Source: Verrucomicrobiota bacterium
GTDB lineage: Bacteria; Verrucomicrobiota; Verrucomicrobiia; Opitutales; UBA953
Length of the DNA: 64,000 nt
Direction: 5' to 3'
NCBI GenBank assembly: GCA_003569205.1
Contig: BGOK01000004.1
Span: forward strand, 62,001 to 126,000
Each line of letters opens with the position of its first letter. Within the stretch, counting starts at the first letter, position 1. This document shows positions 16,927-25,444 of the stretch, one piece after another. Made by a program: the position numbers and the translations under genes. The notes under the pieces are model-generated. The model ran no database searches. It was not told where the DNA came from and saw only the letters and a program-made list of their open reading frames with translations.

Positions 16927-18396
16927 TTAGGCCAGCGCCGCTTTCACCACGTGGCCATGGACGTCGGTCAGGCGGTAATCGCGGCCCTGGAATCGGTAGG
17001 TCAATCGCTCGTGGTCAAAGCCCAGTAAGTGTAGAATCGTCGCCTGGAGGTCGTGGACGTGAACCTTGTCCTTCACGCCGGCGAAGCCCATCTCATCGGT
17101 CTCCCCGTAGGAGAAACCGCCCTTCACGCCGCCGCCGGCCAGCATGACGGAGAAGCAGTCTGGGTAGTGGTCGCGTCCAAGGACCGCGCCACCGGCCGTG
17201 CGTCCTTCGCGGAAGGGTGTACGCCCGAATTCACCGCCCCAGACGATGAGCGTATCATCGAGTAACCCACGCTCTTTGAGGTCCTTAATTAATGCGGCAG
17301 CAGGCTTGTCGGTCTTGGCCATCTTTTTAGTCAGGCCATCACGAATATCTTCGGCGGGGTTCGTGCCGTGGAAGTCCCAGCCCCAGTCGAACAGGTGGAC
17401 GAAGCGTACGCCTTTTTCGACGAGGCGTCGTGCGAGCAAGCAGTTATTGGCGAAGCTAGCTTCACCGGGTTTCGCGCCGTAGGCCTCCAGGGTCGCGGCG
17501 GATTCCTTAGAGATGTCCATGACATCCGGCACGCTGGTCTGCATGCGGAAGGCGAGTTCATACTGGGCAATACGCGTGACCGTCTCGGCGTGCCCTAACT
17601 CATCTTGTTGGCGCTGGTTCAGGTCTTTCAGGGCGTCGAGCGTGGCGCGGCGCAGGTCGCGCGTCATGCCGGGTGGGTCATTGGCGAAGAGCACAGGGTC
17701 GCCCTTACTGCGGCACTGCACGCCTTGGAAGACGGAGGGCAGGAAGCCGCTGCCCCAGCAGCCTTGGCCACCGCTGGGCTGGGTGCCGCTGGAGATGAGC
17801 GTCACGAAACCAGGAAGGTCTTGGTTTTCGGTACCGAGGCCGTATGTGGCCCACGAGCCCAGCGATGGGCGTCCCTGACGGATGTGGCCCGTGAAGAGGA
17901 GCAGTTCGGCGGGGGCGTGGTTGAATTGGTCCGTATGCATCGCTCGTAGGAGCGTCACATCGTCAGCGACAGTATGGAAATTAGGCACCGCATCGCTCAT
18001 CCAGAGGCCGCCCTTGCCATACTGCTTGAACGTGCGCGGGGAGCCCATGAGTTTCGGCACACCGCTGGTGAAGGCGAAGGTGCGTCCCTTCAGGAAAGAA
18101 TCTGGGCAGGGCTTTCCGCTCTGTTCCACCAGCGCTGGCTTGGGGTCAAAGATATCAAGGTTGGGCGGGCCACCTGACATGTGCAGGTAGATGACCCGTT
18201 TGGCGCGCGCCTTAAGCGGTGGGCGTTTCGGGGCGAGCGGGTGGTCGGTGTTGGCCGGCGCGGCGAAGGCATTGCCCTGCAAAGCTTGTAGGGCGATGGC
18301 GCCCAAACTGAATTGCCCAGCGCTGCTGAGGAAGTGTCGGCGGGTTTGTAAGCGGAGCTGCTCCGCGCGGACAGGATGCAAAGAAGGAGAGTTCAT
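16927..18396 (-). CDS. DUF1501 protein (Tat-exported, module 1)
   Basis: 489 residues. The N-terminus has a twin-arginine motif, QTRRHFLSSAG, with Arg19-Arg20 followed by a hydrophobic stretch, so export by the Tat pathway is expected, usually after cofactor insertion. DUF1501 markers include [37 protein letters not shown] and GRDHYPDCFS near the C-terminal third. The family is thought to be related to the alkaline phosphatase/sulfatase fold; its substrate is unknown. It begins 5 bases after the stop of the diheme gene, so the two form an operon, diheme gene first. Confidence 0.9.
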   Translation of the reverse strand: MNSPSLHPVRAEQLRLQTRRHFLSSAGQFSLGAIALQALQGNAFAAPANTDHPLAPKRPPLKARAKRVIYLHMSGGPPNLDIFDPKPALVEQSGKPCPDSFLKGRTFAFTSGVPKLMGSPRTFKQYGKGGLWMSDAVPNFHTVADDVTLLRAMHTDQFNHAPAELLLFTGHIRQGRPSLGSWATYGLGTENQDLPGFVTLISSGTQPSGGQGCWGSGFLPSVFQGVQCRSKGDPVLFANDPPGMTRDLRRATLDALKDLNQRQQDELGHAETVTRIAQYELAFRMQTSVPDVMDISKESAATLEAYGAKPGEASFANNCLLARRLVEKGVRFVHLFDWGWDFHGTNPAEDIRDGLTKKMAKTDKPAAALIKDLKERGLLDDTLIVWGGEFGRTPFREGRTAGGAVLGRDHYPDCFSVMLAGGGVKGGFSYGETDEMGFAGVKDKVHVHDLQATILHLLGFDHERLTYRFQGRDYRLTDVHGHVVKAALA

Positions 18397-18400
18397 CGGA

Positions 18401-20854
18401 TTAGCGGCGCATCAGGAATTCATCTAGGTTCATCATCACGCCAGCGACCGCCGTCCAGGCGGCCAACTCGGCGAGGTCAGCGCCCTTGTCGGCGGGGCCC
18501 AGCGGCTGCGTCGCCATCTTGGCGGCGAGGGCAGGGTCTTTGCGATAGGTCGCAAGCGAACGTTGCAGCAGTGTCTCCAAGGCCTTGAGCTCCTGGGCGT
18601 CGGCGGCACGTGCTACGCAGAGTCGGAAGGCCAACTGGAGGCGGCCAGCGGTGTCGGCTGGACCTTCCTTCAAGAGTCGGCGTGCGAGGCCCTGGCTGGC
18701 TTCCACGAAGACCGGGTCGTTCAAGGTCACGAAGGCCTGCAGGGGTGTGTTGGAGCGATCGCGGCGGAGCGTACAGGTCTCGCGGTTGGGCGCGTCAAAA
18801 GTGGCGAAGCTCGGGTAGGGGCTATTTCGGCGGGTATCAGTGTAGACGCTGCGACGGTGGGCGTCTTCGCCTGTGCTGGTGGTCCAGTCGTTACTGCCGC
18901 CGAAGGCTGCACTGAGCCCCGAGGCCGGCCGGATTGGCCGAACGGGAGCGCCATACATCTTGGTGCTAAGGAGGCCAGCGACCGCCAGGGCTTGGTCGCG
19001 AAGTAGCTCACCCGGCGGGCGGAAGCGCGGGCCACGGGCCAGCAGGCGATTGTCGGGATCGCGTTCGTTAATTGTTGGGTTGCTAGCGGAGGTCTGCCGA
19101 TAGGCACGACTCGTGAACATCAGTCGAAGCATGTGCTTGGTATCCCAGCCGCTCCGGACGTATTCCCCCGCGAGCCAATCGAGGAGTTCGGGGTGAACTG
19201 GGAGATCACCTTGGCTGCCGAACTCTTCGCTGCTGCGGACGATGCCGACGCCGAACACCGTTTCCCAGAGTCGGTTGACTTGGACACGGGCGGTGAGGGG
19301 ATTCTTTGGACTGACTAGCCATTCGGCGAAGCCGAGGCGATCGAGCGTGGCTTTGGTGGGCGTCGCGTGCCAAGCGGCGGGTACATTGGCCGTGACTTCG
19401 TCTCCGAGGGCCTTCCAATTGCCTCTCAACTGCACGAAGGTTTTGCGCTGCTTGTCAGTGGGCAGTTCCTGCATGACCGGCACAGTGGGCGGCTTGAACT
19501 CTGCGAGCTGCTTCCGAAGCTGGGCGGCGGCCTCACGTTCGGTCTTTGATTCGGGGGCGACACTGCGGACATAGAAGTCCTGCAACTGTTTAACCTGAAC
19601 TGCGGTGCGTTTGTCCTTCGGTAAGGCGAAGACGGCGGCCACTTTCTTTTCAGGAATGGCAGCCTTGGTGACTAGCCAAGCGTCGAAGCCCGTCAGCCAA
19701 ACTGGTTTAGTTTGGGCTAAGACAGCGTCCGCCTGGGTGAGGCGTTGTTGTAAAGCATCGCGGACGATTTTCTGTTCGCGGGCGATGACTTCCATAGTCG
19801 GGCGCTCGTCGGCCTTATCCGAGTCGGCCGACTGATTAAAGAGGGCGTAGGAGCGGAAGTATTCGGTGATCGTGATCGGGTCGTATTTATGGGTATGGCA
19901 TTGGGCGCAGGCCATGGTTGTCCCCATCCAGACGGCGTAGGTCGTATTGACGCGGTCGATGACAGCGGCGGTCCGGAACTCTTCATCGCTCGTGCCGCCT
20001 TCGTTCTGCGTCATCGTGTTACGGTGAAAGGCCGTGGCGATTAACTGGTCCTGCGTCGGGGTCGGCAGGAGGTCGCCTGCGAGTTGCTCGACAGAGAAAC
20101 GGTCGAAGCGTTGGTTGGTATTGAAGGCACGGATGACCCAGTCGCGGTAGGGCCAGATGGTACGTCCAGGGTCGCTGGGGTAGCCGGCACTGTCCGCGTA
20201 GCGCGCCATGTCGAGCCAGCCGCGGGCCCAGTGTTCACCAAAGGTGGGTTGCGCTAGGTAATAGTCGACGAGTTCGGTTGGGGTCGCTTGCGCGAAGCGG
20301 GTGAGCTCGGCCGGCGTCGGTGGTAGGCCGGTGACGTCGAGCGCAGTGCGGCGAATCAAAAGGCTGCGGTCGGCAGCAGGGGAGAAGCCGAGCTTTTCCT
20401 TCTTCAGGCGCTCGAAGAGGAACGCATCGATGGGGTTGGCTTCGCCGTTGGTGGGGACCTTGACCGTGGCCACAGGCTCGTAGGACCAATGCTTACCCCA
20501 GCGGGCCCCTTGACGAATCCAGGTCTTCAGTAACGCGAGTTGCTCGGGGCTGATGACCTTGTGCTGCTTGGGCGGCGGCATTACTTCTTCCGGATCTTTC
20601 GATTCAATCCGCTGAATGAGCGAGCTGAGCTCGGGCTTACCGGGGACAATCGCGGTGTCGCCCTTGCGGTCGGATTTGGCGGAAGCCTCATCGTCCAGCC
20701 GTAGCTTCGCCTTCCGGGCCTTGTCGTCGGGTCCGTGACACGCGATGCAGTTTTCGGAAAGAATCGGGCGAATCTGGCGGCTGAAGTTGATGGGGTCCTC
20801 TGCCTGGGCCAAGGGTAGCACCAGAAGGGCGAGGATGGCGGTACGCAGGCGCAT
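18401..20854 (-). CDS. Planctomycete cytochrome C / DUF1549 / DUF1553 diheme protein (module 1)
   Basis: 817 residues with a signal peptide (1-18). A first c-type heme motif CIACH (36-40) lies in a Planctomycete cytochrome C domain; a second, CAQCH (316-320, followed by THKYDP), lies in the DUF1549 domain (about 145-355). DUF1553 covers roughly 520-780 and includes NPLTARVQVNRLWETVFG. Unlike the two other copies in this window it has no recognisable lectin insert between DUF1549 and DUF1553, only a charged helical stretch. It is expected in the periplasm or on the cell surface and to pass electrons with its DUF1501 partner; the reaction is unknown. Confidence 0.9.
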   Translation of the reverse strand: MRLRTAILALLVLPLAQAEDPINFSRQIRPILSENCIACHGPDDKARKAKLRLDDEASAKSDRKGDTAIVPGKPELSSLIQRIESKDPEEVMPPPKQHKVISPEQLALLKTWIRQGARWGKHWSYEPVATVKVPTNGEANPIDAFLFERLKKEKLGFSPAADRSLLIRRTALDVTGLPPTPAELTRFAQATPTELVDYYLAQPTFGEHWARGWLDMARYADSAGYPSDPGRTIWPYRDWVIRAFNTNQRFDRFSVEQLAGDLLPTPTQDQLIATAFHRNTMTQNEGGTSDEEFRTAAVIDRVNTTYAVWMGTTMACAQCHTHKYDPITITEYFRSYALFNQSADSDKADERPTMEVIAREQKIVRDALQQRLTQADAVLAQTKPVWLTGFDAWLVTKAAIPEKKVAAVFALPKDKRTAVQVKQLQDFYVRSVAPESKTEREAAAQLRKQLAEFKPPTVPVMQELPTDKQRKTFVQLRGNWKALGDEVTANVPAAWHATPTKATLDRLGFAEWLVSPKNPLTARVQVNRLWETVFGVGIVRSSEEFGSQGDLPVHPELLDWLAGEYVRSGWDTKHMLRLMFTSRAYRQTSASNPTINERDPDNRLLARGPRFRPPGELLRDQALAVAGLLSTKMYGAPVRPIRPASGLSAAFGGSNDWTTSTGEDAHRRSVYTDTRRNSPYPSFATFDAPNRETCTLRRDRSNTPLQAFVTLNDPVFVEASQGLARRLLKEGPADTAGRLQLAFRLCVARAADAQELKALETLLQRSLATYRKDPALAAKMATQPLGPADKGADLAELAAWTAVAGVMMNLDEFLMRR

Positions 20855-20967
20855 AAAGGGGTAGATAGGGTCTGGTTAGGTTTAGTTCCGTTCGGCGTTC
20901 TGTAAATCCATTCCGTCTGCCTATCCGGCTTGTCGAGGGCGTTCTTATGCACTAAATGAAAGACCCC

Positions 20968-21729
20968 ATGCGCCTCCCCACGCTTTGCCTCTCGCTTTTA
21001 TTCGCTTTTGCGGGGGTCTTGCCCGCCGCGGAGACCCCAGCCGTCCCGAAGGCCCCCGATGGCCTAGTTGTCCTGACCTTTGATGATTCCGTGGCCAGTC
21101 ATGCGACCTTCGTGGCACCGCTCTTGAAGAAGTATGGTTTCGGGGCGACTTTCTATATCACGGAAGGCTTTGAGTTCTTGAAGGATAAGGAGCACTACCT
21201 GACTTGGGAGCAGATCAAGGCCCTGCATACGGCAGGGTTCGAGGTGGGTAATCATACCAAGGCGCATAAGGCCGTGAGTGGACAGAAGCCGGCGGACATT
21301 GCCGCCGACCTTGAGCACATCGAGAAGCGCTGCATCGAAAACGGTATCCCGGTGCCGACCACTTTCTCCTATCCAGCGTACGCGACCAGTCCGGCCGCGA
21401 CCGAAGTCCTACGCTCGCGTGGTTATATTCTGGCCCGGGCCGGTGGCGCCCGGGTCTTCGATCCGGCGAAGGATGATCCGCTGACCTTACCGCAGGCCTT
21501 CGACAGCAAGCCGGATAGTACCCTAGCGCAGTTTAAGGCCGCTATCGCCCAAGCGCGCGACGGTAAGATTGCGGTGCTCACTTTTCACGGTGTACCTGAT
21601 ATTAAGCACCCTTGGGTTAATACGGACCCGGTGAAGTTCGAAGCCTATATGCAGGCGCTTAAGGAGTCAGGCTGCAAGGTCGTTGCATTGCGCGACCTCG
21701 CCCGCTACCTGCCGCCCACGAAGAAATAA
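20968..21729 (+). CDS. Polysaccharide deacetylase (NodB domain, CE4-like)
   Basis: 253 residues from the ATG at 20968, which begins a clean signal peptide (MRLPTLCLSLLFAFAG); an in-frame ATG at 20956 adds four residues. The NodB motifs are TFDDS (catalytic Asp and metal Asp) near residue 38, GNHTKAH (metal His pair) near 96-102, and FSYPAY, the third motif, near 138. LTFHGVPD supplies the late His. It probably removes N- or O-acetyl groups from a polysaccharide. It is a single plus-strand gene, divergent from the diheme gene and convergent with the FAD oxidoreductase 10 bases beyond its stop. Confidence 0.87.
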   Translation: MRLPTLCLSLLFAFAGVLPAAETPAVPKAPDGLVVLTFDDSVASHATFVAPLLKKYGFGATFYITEGFEFLKDKEHYLTWEQIKALHTAGFEVGNHTKAHKAVSGQKPADIAADLEHIEKRCIENGIPVPTTFSYPAYATSPAATEVLRSRGYILARAGGARVFDPAKDDPLTLPQAFDSKPDSTLAQFKAAIAQARDGKIAVLTFHGVPDIKHPWVNTDPVKFEAYMQALKESGCKVVALRDLARYLPPTKK

Positions 21730-21739
21730 CCTTCGTCTG

Positions 21740-23809
21740 TTAGCGCGGCGTGGCGGTGGCCGCGGCGGTTGGTATCAAGTGGAGGGCGTCGAGGATGACG
21801 AACCCATCAGTACCCGCGTTGCTGAGCGTGAGCGTGTAGTCGACGCCTTTGCGGAGCCGCACCTGGCCAACGTTACGGAACGCCTCACCAGCCGGCAAGG
21901 GAACGGTCTGGTCGACGGTAATCCGCTGCTCCTGTCCATCGCCCGCGATTATAATCGGGAGCCGCTTGGTACGCGTCTCGTGGGCGGAATAGGCCATGCG
22001 GAGCGCAAACTCACCATCAGCCGGGCTCTTGAAGCGGAACGTCGCCCGCGACTTTCCATCCGACCGTTGCTCGTCATGGACGTAGCCCGTACCGATATAG
22101 GGTTTGAAATTGGTGGAGCGTATCCAGGTGCCCTCGAGCTCGGCGACTTGGTCATCGAGCACCAATCCTTGAGCGGACTTGCTGGGGCTGGCTTCACTGG
22201 CTTTCGCGGCCGTCTTGAGGGCTGGTGGGGCAGGTAGTTCGAGGGTTTGTCCTTGGGCCAGCAGACGCTTGCTCAGCTCGGAGTAGGGCAGGTCCTGAAC
22301 GTTCACGCCACGCTGAGCGGCGAGGGCGGCGGCGACGCCCGCCCCTTGGCCAATCGCCATCCAGGCACCCTCGATACGGAGGGACGACATGGCGACGTGC
22401 GTGCTCGCGAGGGCGACAGGGACCAGCAGATTGCTGCATTGTTCTGCGTGCGGCAGGATCGCACGGTAAGGGACCTGGTAAGCGTAGCCGACGCCGGTGC
22501 CCGGCACGCGGACTGGCATGATGGTACCCTCATTGATAACGCCGCCCTCCTTGAGGGCCACGCGCTGGCAGTCGTGCGAGTCGATGGGGAAGGAAGAGAT
22601 CGCGATGGAGTCCGCTTTGCTGGGCGAATCGATAATGTCCTTTTGGGTCAGGACGTAGAGTCCCTTCAGTCGGCGGGACTCGCGGACGTAGAGCGCTGGT
22701 GGAAAGTGTGCCGATGTCGTGAACTCATCTTTGCAGAAACCCAGTGAGGCGTATTGGGCTCGAGTCTTTTCGGGCACAGCGGGGTCGGTGCGCAAGAAGT
22801 GGAGAAACTCGAGGGTATACTGCTTGTGGGCTTCCCAGAGGCGGGCACGCTCGGCCACATCGGCTGCATGCCAAGTGTTACTGCCGCCGACGAGTCCCAA
22901 GGAAATCTGGCCGCCGATGGAGTTATTCCCGTCCAACTTATTACCAGGGAGCGGATAGAGGTCGAACCCGACTCCCCGGATGCCCGCCTTGAGCGCCCGC
23001 CGGGCGAGTTCGAACTTTGCTGAATCGTACTTCGTGGGCTCGGGAATTGGTACAAGGTTTGCGGGGTCACGGGTGAGGCAGAGGCGGAAGCTATACGTCA
23101 TCACGTTGCGGTCACCGGCTTCCTTAGGTCCGGCGTCGGTCCCAGTGATTAAGGGGAGGGGCTTACCCTGTTCATCGAAGCCATTGATGGCCATTTTGGG
23201 CTTTGGATACTGCTTGCCGGCTAGCGCTTCACCCTGTTCGGCTTGGCTCTCCCTGCCGATCACCCAAGAGACGCCGGCTGCTGCCATGAGGTCGCCCTCG
23301 TAGGTCCCGTCGACAAAGGTTTTTGCGGCAAACGTACCCTGGGATGTACGTAGGACCGTAATCCTTGCCTTGGTCATTTCTACGTTGGTCAGTTGGCAGT
23401 TGGTGATGACCGTGACGCCAGCTTCTTTTAACATGGCCTGGGTGACGCGCATCGCCACGTGCGGCTCGAAGGTCCAGAGGATAACTGGCCTCTTATTCAT
23501 CGGGTCGTAGGGTGCGGGCTGACCGCGGTCGACATAGTCCTTCACGATGCGACGGTTCCATTCCTCAAATAAACCAGTCAATGACTCGCGGCGCATCTGG
23601 TTGGAATCGCAGTGGCTGAGTCCGCCGGTGCTGAGTCCACCGATGTGTCCAGTCGGCTCTAGGAGTGTAACCTTAGCGCCCTCCCGAGCTGCCGCGATGG
23701 CCGCGCAGAATCCTCCGGGCGTGGCGCCGTACACAATCACGTCCGCCTCGGCGGCCGACAAAAGGCGGGTGAGTTGTAATAGTCCGAGGGTGAGGAGGAT
23801 CCGCCGCAT
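21740..23809 (-). CDS. FAD-dependent oxidoreductase with golvesin-like C-terminal domain
   Basis: 689 residues from the ATG at 23807-23809, which opens a signal peptide (MRRILLTLGLLQLTRLLSAA). A dinucleotide-binding motif follows, ADVIVYGATPGGFCAAIAAA, then the glutamate end EPTGHIGGLSTGGL, as in FAD_oxidored (PF12831) proteins. From about residue 560 a separate beta-sandwich is seen (VAELEGTWIRSTNFKPYIG, GEFALRMAYS, GFVILDALHL), typical of golvesin/xanthan-lyase C-terminal domains that bind carbohydrate. It probably oxidises an extracellular sugar. A frameshifted relative without this domain lies at 49945-51558. Confidence 0.86.
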   Translation of the reverse strand: MRRILLTLGLLQLTRLLSAAEADVIVYGATPGGFCAAIAAAREGAKVTLLEPTGHIGGLSTGGLSHCDSNQMRRESLTGLFEEWNRRIVKDYVDRGQPAPYDPMNKRPVILWTFEPHVAMRVTQAMLKEAGVTVITNCQLTNVEMTKARITVLRTSQGTFAAKTFVDGTYEGDLMAAAGVSWVIGRESQAEQGEALAGKQYPKPKMAINGFDEQGKPLPLITGTDAGPKEAGDRNVMTYSFRLCLTRDPANLVPIPEPTKYDSAKFELARRALKAGIRGVGFDLYPLPGNKLDGNNSIGGQISLGLVGGSNTWHAADVAERARLWEAHKQYTLEFLHFLRTDPAVPEKTRAQYASLGFCKDEFTTSAHFPPALYVRESRRLKGLYVLTQKDIIDSPSKADSIAISSFPIDSHDCQRVALKEGGVINEGTIMPVRVPGTGVGYAYQVPYRAILPHAEQCSNLLVPVALASTHVAMSSLRIEGAWMAIGQGAGVAAALAAQRGVNVQDLPYSELSKRLLAQGQTLELPAPPALKTAAKASEASPSKSAQGLVLDDQVAELEGTWIRSTNFKPYIGTGYVHDEQRSDGKSRATFRFKSPADGEFALRMAYSAHETRTKRLPIIIAGDGQEQRITVDQTVPLPAGEAFRNVGQVRLRKGVDYTLTLSNAGTDGFVILDALHLIPTAAATATPR

Positions 23810-23932
23810 GTTCTTGATTAGGTTGGGGAGGGGCTGGTTGGGAAGGGTAAAATACGGTGCCAAGGGTGAAGCAAGCAGGGCTAGGGGGTTAGCCTAGCCC
23901 TGTCTCTGGCCCTCACTTTTGCACCTTTGCAC

Positions 23933-23985
23933 CGGCCGCAGGCCGATTTGCACCTTTGCACAAAGGACAGCACGTGGTGCTGTCC
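23933..23985. repeat. Two palindromes in a 185-base intergenic region
   Basis: CGGCC-GCA-GGCCG at 23933-23945 and a strong hairpin at 23965-23985 with nine-base arms GGACAGCAC and GTGCTGTCC around GTG. TTGCACCTTTGCAC-like words repeat around them (about 23918-23960). The region separates the DUF1501 gene (stop at 23995) from the FAD oxidoreductase start. The hairpins could end or attenuate transcription, but no T-run follows. Confidence 0.55.
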
Positions 23986-23994
23986 CTACCTCTG

Positions 23995-25439
23995 TTAGGC
24001 GATCAGCGCCTTGACGATCTTACTTGGCAATACGCCCACCAGTTTTTGGTCGAGGCCTTGATACTTGTAGGTGAAGCGTTCGTGGTCGTAGCCGAGGAGG
24101 TGAAGCACGGTCGCATGGAAGTCGCGAATCGGTAGGGGGTCTTTGACGATGTTGTAGCTGAACTCATCGGTCTCGCCGTAGATCTGGCCGCCCTTGGCGC
24201 CGCCGCCGGCCATCCACATCGAGAAGCAGCGTGGGTGGTGGTCGCGACCGTAGTTATCCTTGGAGAGTCCGCCTTGGCTGTAGATGGTGCGGCCGAATTC
24301 TCCGCCCCAGATAATGAGCGTGTCGTCGAACATCCCGCGTTGCTTGAGGTCTTCAATGAGCGCGTGGCAGGGCTGGTCGACGTCCTTGCACTGGCTGGGC
24401 ATACGCCCGTTGACGTTGGAGTGGTGGTCCCAGTTATTGTGGTAGAATCTGGACGAAGCGGACGCCGCGTTCAACGAGGCGACGGGCCATGAGCACGCTG
24501 TTCGCAAAGCTACCGCGTTTGCGGGCTTCTTCGCCGTAGAGCTTAAAGATATGCTCGGGCTCCTTGGTGAGGTCGGTTAATTCTGGCACGCTGGCCTGCA
24601 TGCGGAAGGCCATCTCGTACTGCTTAATGCGCGTATGCGTTTCGGGGTCGCCCACGGCTTCGTAGTTGAGGCGGTTGAGCTGGTTGATGCCGTCAATGGT
24701 CTGCTTGCGCAGGTCCTGGGCACCCCAGGGGGGTTGTTGATGAACAGGATCGGATCGCCCTTGCTCCGGAATGAGACCCCGGCGTGTTCGCCAGGCAGGT
24801 AGCCGCTGGACCAGAGGCGGCTAGAGATCGCCTGTTCTTGGTCGCGGTTCGTTGGCGTTGCGATGAGTACGACGAACGAAGGTAGGTTATCGTTGGCCGA
24901 GCCTAGGCCGTAAGAGGCCCACGAGCCGAGGCAGGGGCGACCGGTAATCTGGTTCCCGGTCTGCATCGCGCAGATAGCGGGCTCGTGGTTAATGGCCTCG
25001 GTGTTGAGCGAGCGCATCCAGCAGATATCATCGGCGTTCTTGGCGAGGTTAGGCAGGAGTTCGGTGTTCATCCATAGGCCACACTTGCCGGCTTGGCTGA
25101 ATTTAAACTTAGACGGGGCGACCGGGAAGCGCGTCTGGCCGCTCGTCATGGTCGTCAGGCGTTGACCATTGCGGATGCTGGCCGGAGGTCCTTGTCGAAC
25201 ATCGCCTGCATCTCTGGTTTGTAGTCAAAGAGGTCCATCTGGGCGGGACCACCGACCATGTGCAGGTAGATGACGCGCTTGGCCTTGGGCAGGTGTTGCG
25301 TGCTCATCGCGCCGGGGGCGGCGTGGGCGAGCGACCGACCGAGTAGGCTCGTCAAGGCGGCCGCACCGAGGGCATTAGCGCCTTGGCCGAGGAAGCGGCG
25401 GCGGGTCTGGAGGCTATTCCATTCGTTGAGAATCGACAT
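23995..25439 (-). pseudogene. DUF1501 protein (module 2), frame broken by three indels
   Basis: The full family sequence can be followed, but in three frames. It starts with a Tat motif (QTRRRFLGQG, residues 11-20) and passes GGPAQMDLFDYKPE. The frame is lost near 25180, where a base is missing before codons for ASIRNGQRLT; again near 24720, where one base is missing after NNPPG; and restored by one extra C near 24449, inside the codons before YHNNWDHH. The end has [20 protein letters not shown] and [13 protein letters not shown] as in intact copies. Net length change is one missing base. It lies 5 bases after the diheme gene. I judge it a sequence-error-damaged working gene more likely than a decayed one. 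Confidence 0.8.
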
Positions 25440-25444
25440 AGGTT

